Positions 28,853 through 37,906 of a DNA stretch of 64,000 nt are shown here, in pieces (within the stretch, counting starts at the first letter, position 1; the number at the start of each line of letters is the position of its first letter). The notes beneath the pieces were generated by a model that was not told where the DNA came from, ran no database searches, and saw nothing but the letters and a program-made list of their open reading frames with translations. The DNA is from Saccharothrix australiensis (lineage in GTDB: Bacteria > Actinomycetota > Actinomycetes > Mycobacteriales > Pseudonocardiaceae), in assembly GCF_003634935.1 (NCBI RefSeq), contig NZ_RBXO01000001.1, positions 1,054,001-1,118,000 on the forward strand, given 5' to 3'. The position numbers and the translations under genes are program-made.

Positions 28853-30322
28853 CGACGCGGACTGCACGAAGGCCGCGAGGTCCTTCGACTGCTGCACCCG
28901 CGACGGCTCGTGGACGTACATCATGTGCCCGGCGGGGTAGTAGGCCGCTTCGACGTTGTCGTGCAGCTCCGCCGGGATCGCCAGGTGCGCCACCACGTGC
29001 TCGGCCGCGTAGTACGGCGTCGCGCCGTCGTAGTGCCCGTACGCGATGTGCACCTTGAGGTCCGGGTTCGCCCGCATCGCCGCCGCCAACCGGTTCGCCA
29101 CGGTGACGTGCGACCCCTCGAACTCCTTGTACGACCAGGGGTGCACGTTCCGGGTCAGGATCTCGTACGGCAGGTCGTTCCGGTAGTCCAGTTCCGCCCG
29201 CAGGTAGTGGTTCAGCGCGGCCGTGTACGGGCCGAGGATCGCCGAGTACGACGGGTCCTCGCTGAACAGCTCGCGGCCGTAGTCGACGTCCGCGCCGGTG
29301 AACCGGGAGTCCAACCGCCCCACGACCTTGCGCTGCGACCGCAGCACCTCGGTGAAGAACCGCACGTGCTCCACGCGCAGGTTCACGCGGTCCACGTAGT
29401 CCTCGGACAGCCCGGTCAGCGCCGCGTACCGCGACACGACCGAGGCGCGCTCCTCCTCCGTGAGCCGGTGTCCGCGCGCGAGCGCCCACGGGTAGTCGCG
29501 GGACGCGAACTCCTCGGCCTCGGCCAGCACCTCCTCCAACGGCCGCGAGCCGTGCAGGCCGTGGTAGTGCGCGATCGCCGCATAGGTGGGCAGGAACAGC
29601 GAGTACGGCAGGTCGTTCCCCTCGCTGAAGTCCAGCGTCGCGAAGTCCAGCACCGACGAGATGAGCATCAACCCGTTGAGGTACATGCCGTAGCGGGTCT
29701 GGAGGTGCTCGGCCAGCGCCGCCGCGCGGGTCGTGCCGTACGACTCGCCCGCGAGGAACTTCGGCGACAGCCACCGGCCGTTGCGCGAGGTCCACAGCCG
29801 GATCACCTCGCCGACCGACTCCAGGTCGCCCTGGAAGCCGTGGAACTCGCCCGGCTTCTCGCCCTTGGCGGCGCGGGAGTAGCCGGTGGAGACGGGGTCG
29901 ATGAACACCAGGTCGCTGTGCGCCAGCAGCGTCTCCGGGTTGTCCACCAGGTCGTAGGGCGGCGGCACGAGGTCGCCCACGTCGCCGGACACCACGCGGC
30001 GCGGTCCGAGCAGCCCCAGGTGCAGCCACACGCTCGACGAGCCGGGCCCGCCGTTGAACGCGAACGTCACCGGCCGCTTGGCCGCGTCCGCGCCGTCCAG
30101 GGTGTACGCGGTGAGGAAGACCTCCGCCTTGGCCAGGTGCCCGTCGAACTTGCCGTCGGTCAGCACCTCCCTGCGCAGCACCACCCGACCGGTGGTCGTC
30201 GTGTAGTTCAGCTTGCGGCGCTTGACGGTGATGCTGTGCTGGGTGGTGACGAGGTCGTCGGTGGGGGCGTCCTTGCCGGTCGCCTCGGCGGTCCGCTCGT
30301 CCCCGGTGTCGGTTTCGGTCAT
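28844..30322 (-). CDS. S10-family serine carboxypeptidase-like protein
   Basis: A 492-aa alpha/beta-hydrolase peptidase. The family signature is clear: FNGGPGSSS at 89-97, nucleophile Ser194 in GESYGTTRA, Asp432 in GHYDGATPY and His466 in YYPAGHMMY. S10 enzymes remove C-terminal residues from peptides or act as acyltransferases. There is no signal peptide, so this bacterial member is probably cytoplasmic. It lies next to the peptide importer but on the other strand, which fits use of imported peptides without proving it. It is divergent from the glycosylase gene, 29 bases apart. Confidence 0.92.
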   Translation of the reverse strand: MTETDTGDERTAEATGKDAPTDDLVTTQHSITVKRRKLNYTTTTGRVVLRREVLTDGKFDGHLAKAEVFLTAYTLDGADAAKRPVTFAFNGGPGSSSVWLHLGLLGPRRVVSGDVGDLVPPPYDLVDNPETLLAHSDLVFIDPVSTGYSRAAKGEKPGEFHGFQGDLESVGEVIRLWTSRNGRWLSPKFLAGESYGTTRAAALAEHLQTRYGMYLNGLMLISSVLDFATLDFSEGNDLPYSLFLPTYAAIAHYHGLHGSRPLEEVLAEAEEFASRDYPWALARGHRLTEEERASVVSRYAALTGLSEDYVDRVNLRVEHVRFFTEVLRSQRKVVGRLDSRFTGADVDYGRELFSEDPSYSAILGPYTAALNHYLRAELDYRNDLPYEILTRNVHPWSYKEFEGSHVTVANRLAAAMRANPDLKVHIAYGHYDGATPYYAAEHVVAHLAIPAELHDNVEAAYYPAGHMMYVHEPSRVQQSKDLAAFVQSASNR

Positions 30323-30351
30323 GGTCGAACTCTACGTATGGGCGGAGGGAC

Positions 30352-31059
30352 GTGCGCACGCTTCACGACCTGGACCTGCGGGTCACCTCGTGCCGGGCTT
30401 GCCCGCGGCTGGTGGCGTGGCGGGAGGAGGTGGCGAGGGTCAAGCGGGCGGCGTTCGCCGACGAGGAGTACTGGGCGCGCCCGGTGCCGGGGTTCGGCCC
30501 GCCGGACGCCCGGCTGGCGCTGGTCGGCCTGGCACCGGCCGCGCACGGCGGCAACCGCACCGGCCGCATGTTCACCGGTGACCCGTCGGGCGACTTCCTG
30601 TACGCGGCGCTGCACGCCGTCGGCCTGGCGTCCCAGCCGACCTCGGTGCGCGCGGGCGACGGGCTGGAGCTGTACGGCACGCGCATCACCGCGCCGGTCA
30701 AGTGCGCGCCGCCGGAGAACAAGCCGACGGCGCAGGAGCGGGACACCTGCCGGCCATGGCTGATCGGCGAGCTGGAGCTGCTGCGGCCGACGCTGCGCGC
30801 CGTCGTGGTGCTGGGCGGTTTCGGCTGGCAGGCGCTGCTGCCGGTGCTGGCGGCCTGCTGGCGGGTGCCGAGGCCCGCGCCGAAGTTCGGCCACGGCGTG
30901 GCGGTCGAGCTGCCCGCGCTGGACGACGGACCGCCGCTGACCCTGTTCGGGACGTACCACGTGAGCCCGCACAACACCTACACCGGGCGGCTCACCCCGG
31001 AGATGCTGCGGGACGTGCTGCGCCGGGCCGCCCGGACGGCCGGTCTGCCGGTGGGCTGA
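30352..31059 (+). CDS. Uracil-DNA glycosylase, family 5 (UdgB-like)
   Basis: A 235-aa base-excision repair enzyme. Four cysteines suited to a 4Fe-4S cluster are present: C14 and C17 in CRAC, C118 in VKCAPPENK and C133 in DTCRPW. Motif A GLAPAAHGGNRTG (59-71) has Ala where family-4 enzymes have Glu, the mark of family 5, which removes uracil, hypoxanthine and other damaged bases. Motif B is HVSPHNTYTGRLT (203-215). GTG start. A GC-rich hairpin (31060-31083) follows the stop. Confidence 0.93.
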   Translation: MRTLHDLDLRVTSCRACPRLVAWREEVARVKRAAFADEEYWARPVPGFGPPDARLALVGLAPAAHGGNRTGRMFTGDPSGDFLYAALHAVGLASQPTSVRAGDGLELYGTRITAPVKCAPPENKPTAQERDTCRPWLIGELELLRPTLRAVVVLGGFGWQALLPVLAACWRVPRPAPKFGHGVAVELPALDDGPPLTLFGTYHVSPHNTYTGRLTPEMLRDVLRRAARTAGLPVG

Positions 31060-31211
31060 GGCCCGCGCCCACCGCCGCGGGCCCCGGATCACCAGCCGCG
31101 GAGCGCGGGCCGGAGCACCGCACCGCTCGCGCCCGCACCCCGCGTCCGGTGGCGTGCCGGGTTACCGCAAAGAGCGGGCATCGCGCCCGCCGACCGGGCA
31201 TCCTTGCCGGT

Positions 31212-31880
31212 ATGAGACCCCGGCTCGCGCTCGCACTGCTGGCGGGCGCGGCGCTCGTCGTGGTCGCCGTCGCGGCGAACGGGGCGTCGCCGGTGCCCTA
31301 CGAGGCGCGCGACGCGGCCGACGACGCGCCACCGCCCGCCCCGCAGGCGACCTCCACGCCCGTCGACACCTCGGTGGACGGCTCGGCCGTGGGAGGTTCG
31401 CTGGTCGTGGTGCTCATCGTGCTGGGCGTGATGGCGTTGATCGTGTTCCTCGGCCTGTTCACCACGCTGCGGCTGCCGAAGCGGCGGCGGCGCGGCGCCG
31501 GGATGGCCGTCGACGCGGCCGACGCCGAGCACCAGGCCGCGCCCGCCGCGCTGGTGCTGGGCGCGCGACGGGCCCTGGCCGGGATCGAGGCCCGCACGGC
31601 CGGACCGCCGCGCGACGCCGTGGTGTCCGCGTGGCTGACGCTGGAGGAGGCCGCGGCGGACAGCGGCGCGGCCCGCGCGCCGCACGAGACGCCGACGGAG
31701 TTCACCGGAGCCCTGCTGGCCCGCCACCGCGTGGACGCCACCGCGACCGCCGAGCTGCGCTCGGTCTACCAGCGTGCCCGGTTCGGCGTCGCCGACGTCA
31801 CCGACGACGACGCGCGGACCGCGCGGGACGCCCTCCGGCGCATCGTGCACGACCTCGCGCCGGTCCGGGGCGCGCGGTGA
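31212..31880 (+). CDS. DUF4129-type membrane protein
   Basis: A 222-aa protein with an N-terminal signal/anchor (2-23), a Pro/Thr-rich linker, a second transmembrane segment at about 60-85 followed by a basic stop-transfer stretch, and a cytoplasmic C-terminal region (about 125-220) with the DUF4129 pattern (AWLTLEEAA; ETPTEFTGALLARH; LRSVYQRARFG). DUF4129 proteins occur with MoxR/DUF58 genes and with transglutaminase-like proteins. It is the first gene of a compact operon; its end overlaps the next start by 4 bases. Confidence 0.82.
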   Translation: MRPRLALALLAGAALVVVAVAANGASPVPYEARDAADDAPPPAPQATSTPVDTSVDGSAVGGSLVVVLIVLGVMALIVFLGLFTTLRLPKRRRRGAGMAVDAADAEHQAAPAALVLGARRALAGIEARTAGPPRDAVVSAWLTLEEAAADSGAARAPHETPTEFTGALLARHRVDATATAELRSVYQRARFGVADVTDDDARTARDALRRIVHDLAPVRGAR

Positions 31881-32365
31881 AGGCCGCACCGGACGACCAC
31901 CTGAAGCCGCTGCTGGGCGTGGGCGGCACGGTCGCGGCCGGCGTGCTCGCGGGCGTCGCCACCGGGTTCACCGCGTACCGCGCCGGCGCGCCCGTCCACT
32001 GGGCGGCGCTGATCGCGCTGCCCGTCCTCGCGCTGGCGGTGCTCGTCGCGCGCCTGCCGCGCGCCACGGACGTCCTGTGGTCGCCGCCGCTGCGGCACTT
32101 CTCGTCGGCCACGTCGCCGCAGGCGAGCGCCCTCGCCGGCCGGCTCGCGGAAGCCGCGGTCGACCAGGACCGCTTCACCACCCGCGTCCAGCCCCGGCTG
32201 CGCAGGCTGGCGGAGGCGCGGCTGCGGCAGCGGCACGGCGTGCCCGACGCGGACGACCCGCGTGCCGCCGCGCTCCTCGGACCCGAACTGCACCGGCTGG
32301 TCACCGATCCGGCCGCGCCCCTGCCCGACCCGCGCAAGCTGACCGAGCTGTTGGAGAACCTGTGA
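31877..32365 (+). CDS. Small membrane protein of the MoxR/DUF58 operon
   Basis: A 162-aa protein with two hydrophobic segments at about 14-30 and 41-60 and a charged, helical C-terminal half. I do not recognise a named family. It starts with a GTG that overlaps the preceding stop and ends overlapping the MoxR start, so it is part of the operon, presumably a component of the same membrane-associated system. Confidence 0.8.
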   Translation: MKAAPDDHLKPLLGVGGTVAAGVLAGVATGFTAYRAGAPVHWAALIALPVLALAVLVARLPRATDVLWSPPLRHFSSATSPQASALAGRLAEAAVDQDRFTTRVQPRLRRLAEARLRQRHGVPDADDPRAAALLGPELHRLVTDPAAPLPDPRKLTELLENL

Positions 32366-33321
32366 CGCCCGCAACCCGCATCGGCGCCGAGGGCGAGTCC
32401 GTCCTGGCCGCCGTCGGCACCGTCGTCGTCGGACGGCAGCGCTCGCTGCGACTGGCCCTGGCGGCGATCCTCGCCGGCGGCCACGTGCTGCTGGAGGACG
32501 TGCCCGGACTCGGCAAGACGCTGATGGCGCGCTCGCTCGCGCAGGCGCTGAGCCTGGACTTCAAGCGCCTGCAGTGCACACCGGACCTGCTGCCCGCCGA
32601 CGTCACCGGCTCCTTCATCTACGACCCGGCCTCGCGGGAGTTCGACTTCCGCGCCGGTCCGGTGTTCACCGGGCTGCTGCTGGCCGACGAGATCAACCGG
32701 ACGCCGCCCAAGACGCAGTCCGCGCTGCTGGAGGCCATGCAGGAGCGGCAGGTCACGGTGGAGGGGCGGACGTTCCCGCTGCCCCGGCCGTTCCACGTGC
32801 TGGCCACCGCGAACCCCGTCGAGTACGAGGGCACCTACCCGCTGCCGGAGGCGCAGCTCGACCGGTTCCTGCTGCGGGTGGACATCGGCTACCCGCCGGT
32901 GGAGGACGAGGTCGAGGTGCTGCGGCGCAGGCTCGCGCGGCAGCGGGAGGAGGCGGCGGTCGAACCGGTGCTCGCCGCCGACGGGCTGCTCGCCCTCCAG
33001 CAGGGCGTCGAGCAGGTGGCCGTGGACGACGACGTCCTGCGGTACTGCGTCGACCTCGCCGCGTCGACGCGGTCGCACCCGGCGGTGGAGGTCGGCGCGT
33101 CGCCGCGCGGCGCGCAGGCCCTCGTCCTGGTCGGGCGGGCGCTGGCGGTGCTCGACGGGCGCGACTTCGTGCTGCCCGAGGACGTCAAGGAGTGCGCGGT
33201 GCCCGCGCTGGCGCACCGCCTGACGCTGCGCCCCGAGACGTGGACGTCCGGCACGACCGGCGTGGAGGTCGTGACCGAGCTGCTGGGCCGGGTGCCGGGC
33301 CCGGCGGGCGCGAGGTCGTGA
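32362..33321 (+). CDS. MoxR-family AAA+ ATPase
   Basis: A 319-aa ATPase. Walker A is EDVPGLGKT (about 50-58), Walker B LLADEINR (about 110-117), and the sensor region ATANPVEYEGTYPLPEAQLDRF is the MoxR hallmark. MoxR ATPases act as chaperones that mature or assemble partner complexes, generally together with DUF58 and VWA-domain proteins, as encoded next door. GTG start overlaps the previous stop by 4 bases. Confidence 0.95.
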   Translation: MTPATRIGAEGESVLAAVGTVVVGRQRSLRLALAAILAGGHVLLEDVPGLGKTLMARSLAQALSLDFKRLQCTPDLLPADVTGSFIYDPASREFDFRAGPVFTGLLLADEINRTPPKTQSALLEAMQERQVTVEGRTFPLPRPFHVLATANPVEYEGTYPLPEAQLDRFLLRVDIGYPPVEDEVEVLRRRLARQREEAAVEPVLAADGLLALQQGVEQVAVDDDVLRYCVDLAASTRSHPAVEVGASPRGAQALVLVGRALAVLDGRDFVLPEDVKECAVPALAHRLTLRPETWTSGTTGVEVVTELLGRVPGPAGARS

Positions 33322-34640
33322 ACCGGGGCCTGCGCCTCCGGGAGGCCCTGACCGGTGGGCGCGGCGCGCACTGGCACCCGACGGACGCGCTGGTGCGCGG
33401 TGCGGCGCTGGGCGTCGGCCTGGTGGTGTCCGGCGGCCTGCTCCACCGGGTGGAGCTGGTGCTGTTCGGCGCGCCGCTGCTGATCTCCACCCTGGTCGCC
33501 CTGGCGACGGCCGTCGGCGGCACACCGCGGGTGCGGGTGCGCGGCCTGCCCCGGACCGGGGAGGTCGGCGCGGCGAAGTCCGTCGTGGAGGTCGATCCGG
33601 GCGTCGGCGCCGAGGTCCTGGCGCTGCGGCTGCCCGTCGACCGGCCGGGTCCGGGGCCGGTGCACCTGCTGCCCGCGTCGCTGCGGGAGGTCGAGGTCGT
33701 GCTGCGCCGCGACGCGTGGGGCGAGGGCGTCGACCTGCGCCCGGACCACCTGGTCGCCGGGCCGGACGCGCTGCTCGTGCACGGTCCGGTGACGGCGGCC
33801 GAGAGCGGTCGCGTCATCCTGCCGCCGGTGCACCAGCTGCCCGCCGGCCTGCTGCCCGCGCGGGCCAGGGGCCTGGTCGGCGCGCACCGGGCGTGGCGGC
33901 CGGGTGATTCGGCGGAGCTGCGCGACATCCGGGCGTTCCAGCCGGGCGACCGGCTGCGCCGGGTCGACTGGCGGGTGTCGCTGCGGGCGGGGAACCTGCA
34001 CGTCCGCGAGCACCACGCCGAGGCCGACGCGGACGTGGTGCTGGCCCTGGACACCCGGTTCGACGTCGGCCGGGAGGTCGGCGAGTGGTCGGTGGCGACC
34101 CACGAGACGACCACGCGGCCCGACGGCACGCTGGACCTGGCGGTGCGGGCGGCGGCGTCGCTGGCGGCCGGGTACCTGCGGCAGGGCGACCGGGTGGGGC
34201 TGGTCGACCTCGGCCGGCCGCAGCTGGGCGTGCGGGCGGGCGCCGGGCGGCGGCAGTTGCTGCGGCTGCGCAACCAGCTCGTGGTGTGCGCGCGGGCGGC
34301 GGGGTGGGCGCAGCGGCCCGTGCTGCGGGCCGAGCAGGTGCCGCACGGTGCGCTCGTCGTGGTCCTGTCGCCGTTCCTCGACGCGGCCGTGGCCGAACTC
34401 GCGGTGCACGCGGCGCGGCGGGGGAACGTCGTGCTGGCGGTCGACGTGCTGCCCGAAGGGTTGGTGCCGGACGAGGAGACGCCGTGGGGCGCGGCCGTGG
34501 TGCGGCTGCTGGCGCTGGAGCACGAGGTGCGGTTGGAGGCGATGCGGCGGCACGGGGTGGCGGTCGTGACGTGGGACGCGCGGGCGGCGGCGATCTCGGG
34601 CGTGCTGCGCGAGGCGGCCCGACCGGGGCGGCGGCGGTGA
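33318..34640 (+). CDS. DUF58-domain membrane protein
   Basis: A 440-aa partner of MoxR ATPases. Two transmembrane segments lie near the N-terminus (about 30-70). The DUF58 core is recognisable by HRAWRPGDSAELRDIRAFQP and DRLRRVDWRVSLRAGNLHVR, followed by a VWA-like start ADADVVLALDTRFD where Asp residues could bind metal. It overlaps the MoxR gene by 4 bases. The pair may act in envelope assembly or stress, but targets are unknown. Confidence 0.92.
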   Translation: MNRGLRLREALTGGRGAHWHPTDALVRGAALGVGLVVSGGLLHRVELVLFGAPLLISTLVALATAVGGTPRVRVRGLPRTGEVGAAKSVVEVDPGVGAEVLALRLPVDRPGPGPVHLLPASLREVEVVLRRDAWGEGVDLRPDHLVAGPDALLVHGPVTAAESGRVILPPVHQLPAGLLPARARGLVGAHRAWRPGDSAELRDIRAFQPGDRLRRVDWRVSLRAGNLHVREHHAEADADVVLALDTRFDVGREVGEWSVATHETTTRPDGTLDLAVRAAASLAAGYLRQGDRVGLVDLGRPQLGVRAGAGRRQLLRLRNQLVVCARAAGWAQRPVLRAEQVPHGALVVVLSPFLDAAVAELAVHAARRGNVVLAVDVLPEGLVPDEETPWGAAVVRLLALEHEVRLEAMRRHGVAVVTWDARAAAISGVLREAARPGRRR

Positions 34641-35578
34641 AGCGGGCGGTGGCGCGGGTGTCGTGTGCGGTGACGTGGGTGGCGCGGGTGGCGACGTCGT
34701 GGGTGGCGGTCCGGTCGAGGCGTCCGGTGGTGGAGCGCCTGTGCGCGGTCCGGCAGGCGGCTCCCGGCGCGGGCGGCATGCCGCCGGTGGAACGGCCCGC
34801 GGGAACCGATTTGAATCGGAACTTTGCTGTCTTGGAATGGCGGCCGGCGGGGATTGTCGGTGGTGTGGCGGAGAATGAGCCCCAGGGGCGCTTCCCGCGG
34901 ATTTGTCGGTGGCCCCTGGAAGAATGGAGATCGGGGGCTGCTCAGCACGGGTCAAGAGCTGTTCGGCATGGCGCGCCGAACGCCGAGCCGGCCGCGGTGA
35001 CCGCCCCGAACTCGGAAAACACCCGGCACAGCCCGTTGGAGTCGCCCCGCCGAGCCTTCCCTGGAACTGCCCGCGACCGCGCACCGCGAGTGGTTGGGTG
35101 CTTTTCCCGCCCGATCGAGTGCCGATCCGGGACCGCTCGGAACGGCATCGCGACCGCTCCGAACGGCACGGCAGCAGGCCCGGCCCACGCCGCAGCCGCC
35201 TCGAACGGCGCGGCAGCAGCCCGCGACCGCGTGGCGATCACGCCCAACAGCCCGGCCGCCGTCCCGAAAGACGCGGCAGCGGTCCGGAATCGCGCGGCAG
35301 TGGCCCGAACCCGCGCGGCAGCCGCCCCGACCCGCGCGGCGGACGTCCCGGATCGCGCGGCAGCAGCCCCGACCCGCGCGGCAGCCGTCGCGACTCGCGC
35401 GGCAGCAGCCCCGACCCGCATGGCAGCCGTCCCGACCCGCACGGCGGCCGTCCCGGATCGCGCGGCAGCCGCCGGTGACAGCCCGGCAGCGGGCCCGACC
35501 CGTGTGGCAGCCGCGCGCCACAAGGCCGGACACCGCTCGCCCGCCACCGGGCCCGTGCGGGACGAGGAGGGCGCATGA
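34637..35578 (+). CDS. Doubtful Ala/Arg-rich reading frame over a tandem repeat
   Basis: A 313-codon frame whose GTG overlaps the DUF58 stop (GTGA) and whose stop overlaps the next ATG (ATGA), exactly like the real genes on both sides. Against it, codons from about 34790 to 35090 have low GC3 and look non-coding. The second half is a 21-bp tandem repeat that is open in most frames on both strands. If translated, the C-terminal half would be heptads such as APTRAAA. I treat it as possible only. Confidence 0.3.
   Translation: MKRAVARVSCAVTWVARVATSWVAVRSRRPVVERLCAVRQAAPGAGGMPPVERPAGTDLNRNFAVLEWRPAGIVGGVAENEPQGRFPRICRWPLEEWRSGAAQHGSRAVRHGAPNAEPAAVTAPNSENTRHSPLESPRRAFPGTARDRAPRVVGCFSRPIECRSGTARNGIATAPNGTAAGPAHAAAASNGAAAARDRVAITPNSPAAVPKDAAAVRNRAAVARTRAAAAPTRAADVPDRAAAAPTRAAAVATRAAAAPTRMAAVPTRTAAVPDRAAAAGDSPAAGPTRVAAARHKAGHRSPATGPVRDEEGA
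35130..35525. repeat. 21-bp tandem repeat array (about 18 degenerate units)
   Basis: Units resemble ACCCGCGCGGCAGCCGCCCC plus G, with divergence increasing toward the left end. Because 21 is a multiple of three and units lack stops, the array stays open in most reading frames. It sits between the DUF58 gene and the following membrane-protein gene. Confidence 0.85.
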
Positions 35579-36084
35579 CCGCCGTCGAACCGGGCCGGGG
35601 CCGGCCCGGCTGGGTGCTGCGCGCCGCGATCGCCGTCGTCGGCCTCGCCGTCACCGCCGTCCTGCACCTCGAAGGCGTCACGCTCGCCCCGCTGGCGCTC
35701 TACGTCGCCCTGGTCGGCGTCAGCGCCGCCATCCCCGCCTCCGCCGCCGTGGCGCTGCTCATCGCCTACCCGCCGGTGGCCCTGGTCTTCGTCGGCGGCC
35801 ACCCGCTCCGCCCCGGCGTGCTGGCCCTGGTCGTGCTCCTCCACCTGCTGCACGTCCTGTGCGCGTACGCCGCCCTCATCCCGGTCCGCTCCCGCCTCCA
35901 CCTGAGCGCGCTGCGCCGCCCGGCGCTCCGCTTCCTCGCGGTGCAGGCCGGCGTCCTCCTTCTGGCCGCCGTGGTGCTGCTCCTGCCGGACGGGCGGACG
36001 AGCGCGGTGGTGGAGGTGATCGGCCTGCTGTGCGCGGTCGGGTTGGTCGCCGGCGCGGTCGTCCTGCTGCGGCGCGGCGGCTGA
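35575..36084 (+). CDS. Membrane protein of the MoxR/DUF58 operon
   Basis: A 169-aa integral membrane protein with about five hydrophobic segments (20-36, 38-58, 60-82, 88-103, 122-140, with a final one near 148-165) and short basic loops. I do not recognise a family. The ATG follows GAGGAGG and overlaps the stop of the preceding frame. A hairpin follows, so it is probably the last gene of the operon that begins at 31212. Confidence 0.8.
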   Translation: MTAVEPGRGRPGWVLRAAIAVVGLAVTAVLHLEGVTLAPLALYVALVGVSAAIPASAAVALLIAYPPVALVFVGGHPLRPGVLALVVLLHLLHVLCAYAALIPVRSRLHLSALRRPALRFLAVQAGVLLLAAVVLLLPDGRTSAVVEVIGLLCAVGLVAGAVVLLRRGG

Positions 36085-36098
36085 GGACCGGGGCCGGA

Positions 36099-36120
36099 AC
36101 GCTCAGCGCGAGCTGAGCGT
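36099..36120 (+). terminator. Hairpin at the end of the MoxR/DUF58 operon
   Basis: Perfect 9-base arms (ACGCTCAGC at 36099-36107 and its complement at 36112-36120) with a GCGA tetraloop lie 14 bases after the stop codon. Confidence 0.6.
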
Positions 36121-36266
36121 CTGGATCGTTTCTCTCAGCGCGTACGTCCTCTACCGCACTCGCGGCGCTGGTCACGGACCTGCGTGTCCCGCATCACCCG
36201 GCGACCGTGGTCACAACGGGCCTTGCGAACCCGTCGGAAACGACCTCGCGGTGCGACCATAGACGT

Positions 36267-37592
36267 ATGGCTGCTGTGAAGTCGCAACCCACACGGATCG
36301 TGATTGTCGGCGGTGGGTACGTCGGCATGTACACCGCGCTGGGATTGCAGAAGAAGCTGCGTTCCGGTGAGGCGTCGGTCACGGTCATCGACCCACAGCC
36401 CCACATGACCTACCAGCCGTTCCTCCCCGAGGCGGCGGCCGGTTCCATCGAACCGCGCCACGTCGTCGTGCCGCTGCGCAAGGTCCTCAAGCGCTGCCAC
36501 GTCGTCACCGGCCGCGCGACGAAGATCGAGCACGCCCGCAAGGCCGTGACGGTCGAGCTGGCCGACGGCCACGTCGCCGAGTACGAGTACGACGTGCTCG
36601 TGTCGGCCCTGGGCGCGATCTCGCGGACCCTGCCGATCCCCGGCCTGCCCGAGGTCGGCATCGGCATGAAGACCATCGGCGAGGCGATCTACCTGCGCAA
36701 CCACGTGTTGTCGCGGCTCGACCAGGCCGCCAGCACCGTCGACCCGGAGCTGCGCCGCCGCCTGCTGAGCTTCGTCGTCATCGGCGGCGGCTTCGCGGGC
36801 ATCGAGACGCTGGCCGAGCTGGAGGACATGGCGCGCTACGCGCTGCGCTACTACGAGGGCCTCAAGCAGGAGGACATGAACTGGGTGCTGGTCGAGGCCA
36901 CCAACCGGATCATGCCGGAGGTGAGCGCCCGGCTCGGCGTCTACACGGTCGAGCAGCTCGAAAAGCGCGGCATCAAGTGCTACCTCGACACGCGCGTCAA
37001 GTCGATGGAGGGCGGCCACGTCGTCCTCGACGACGGCACCGAGTTCGACTCGGACACCATCATCTGGACGGCCGGCATGAAGGCCAACCCGATGCTGCGC
37101 AACACCGACCTCCCGCTGGACCCCCGCGGCCGGGTGCAGTGCACCGCCGCCATGCAGGTCGTCGGCCTGCCGGGCGTGTGGGCGGCGGGCGACTGCTCGG
37201 CGGTGCCCGACCTGTCGCGCACCGAGGAGGACCCGACGGCGACCTGCGTGCCGAACGCGCAGCACGCGATCCGGCAGTCGAAGCTGCTGGCGAAGAACAT
37301 CGTGGCCAGCCTGCGCGGCAAGGAGCCGAAGGACTACTTCCACAAGTACCTCGGCTCGGTGGCCGGCCTCGGCCTCTACAAGGGCGTCGCGGACGTGTTC
37401 GGGCTGCGCTTCAAGGGCGTCGTCGCCTGGTTCATGCACCGCAGCTACCACGTGATGTTCATGCCCACGGTGAACCGGAAGTTCCGGGTGTTCGTGGACT
37501 GGACGCAGGCCCTGTTCTCGGGCCGCGAGGTGGTCGCCCTCGGCCAGATCCACGAGCCGAAGGCGGAGTTCGACCGGGCGACGAAGAGCTGA
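36267..37592 (+). CDS. ndh: Type II NADH dehydrogenase (NDH-2)
   Basis: A 441-aa flavoprotein that passes electrons from NADH to menaquinone without pumping protons, on the inner face of the membrane. Two Rossmann dinucleotide motifs are visible: GGGYVG (15-20) for FAD and GGGFAGIE (173-180) for NADH. MTYQPFLPEAAAG and a VWAAGDCSAVPD segment are typical. The C-terminal part carries amphipathic and hydrophobic stretches for membrane attachment. I chose ATG 36267 over a GTG at 36207; no clear Shine-Dalgarno precedes it. It could share the quinone pool with the window's sugar dehydrogenases, which is inference. Confidence 0.94.
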   Translation: MAAVKSQPTRIVIVGGGYVGMYTALGLQKKLRSGEASVTVIDPQPHMTYQPFLPEAAAGSIEPRHVVVPLRKVLKRCHVVTGRATKIEHARKAVTVELADGHVAEYEYDVLVSALGAISRTLPIPGLPEVGIGMKTIGEAIYLRNHVLSRLDQAASTVDPELRRRLLSFVVIGGGFAGIETLAELEDMARYALRYYEGLKQEDMNWVLVEATNRIMPEVSARLGVYTVEQLEKRGIKCYLDTRVKSMEGGHVVLDDGTEFDSDTIIWTAGMKANPMLRNTDLPLDPRGRVQCTAAMQVVGLPGVWAAGDCSAVPDLSRTEEDPTATCVPNAQHAIRQSKLLAKNIVASLRGKEPKDYFHKYLGSVAGLGLYKGVADVFGLRFKGVVAWFMHRSYHVMFMPTVNRKFRVFVDWTQALFSGREVVALGQIHEPKAEFDRATKS

Positions 37593-37696
37593 CCGGCCGC
37601 CCGTCCGCTGCCCCGTTCGGTGGCAGCGGATGGGCACCCGTCTGGCTTAGTGCGGGAACTTGAGCCCCCAAAGAGAGTAATGGGCAGCGCGTCACC

Positions 37697-37771
37697 TTGA
37701 CATTGCGTAACGTGAACCCGAGACTACGACTGGCGCGCCACCAAAAGTGTGACGCGCCAGTGGGGAGAGAG
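37697..37771 (+). promoter_or_regulatory. Promoter and leader hairpin of the peptide/ATP-grasp operon
   Basis: TTGACA at 37697-37702 is a perfect -35 box, with GAGACT at 37720-37725 (17-base spacing) as a weaker -10. Immediately downstream, ACTGGCGCG (37729-37737) and its complement (37753-37761) form a hairpin in the leader, ending at the purine-rich ribosome binding site GGGGAGAGAGG (37762-37772). The hairpin is well placed to control translation or to act as an operator. Confidence 0.6.
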
Positions 37772-37781
37772 GTGACCCGCG

Positions 37782-37904
37782 ATGTCGCTTGAGGAGCTGG
37801 CCGCACAGCTTCGCCGCGGTGAGATCGAGGACCGTGCCCTGACGGAGTACGCCGCCGAGTACGCCACGGCCGAGCAGCTGTTCCGAAGCAAGAAAGACGA
37901 CTGA
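37782..37904 (+). CDS. 40-aa peptide, candidate precursor for the ATP-grasp enzyme
   Basis: A small gene with ATG at 37782, a leader hairpin and a purine-rich ribosome binding site, ending 2 bases before the ATP-grasp gene. The product is acidic and helix-forming: it starts MSLEELAAQLRRGEI, has a central TEYAAEY and ends FRSKKDD. It contains eight Glu/Asp in the first 30 residues, and Thr, Ser and Lys side chains in the last 20 that could be linked to carboxylates. No Cys, no signal peptide. Position and size match a RiPP precursor for the ATP-grasp ligase, which is an inference; it might instead be a small regulatory subunit of it. Confidence 0.7.
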   Translation: MSLEELAAQLRRGEIEDRALTEYAAEYATAEQLFRSKKDD

Positions 37905-37906
37905 GC

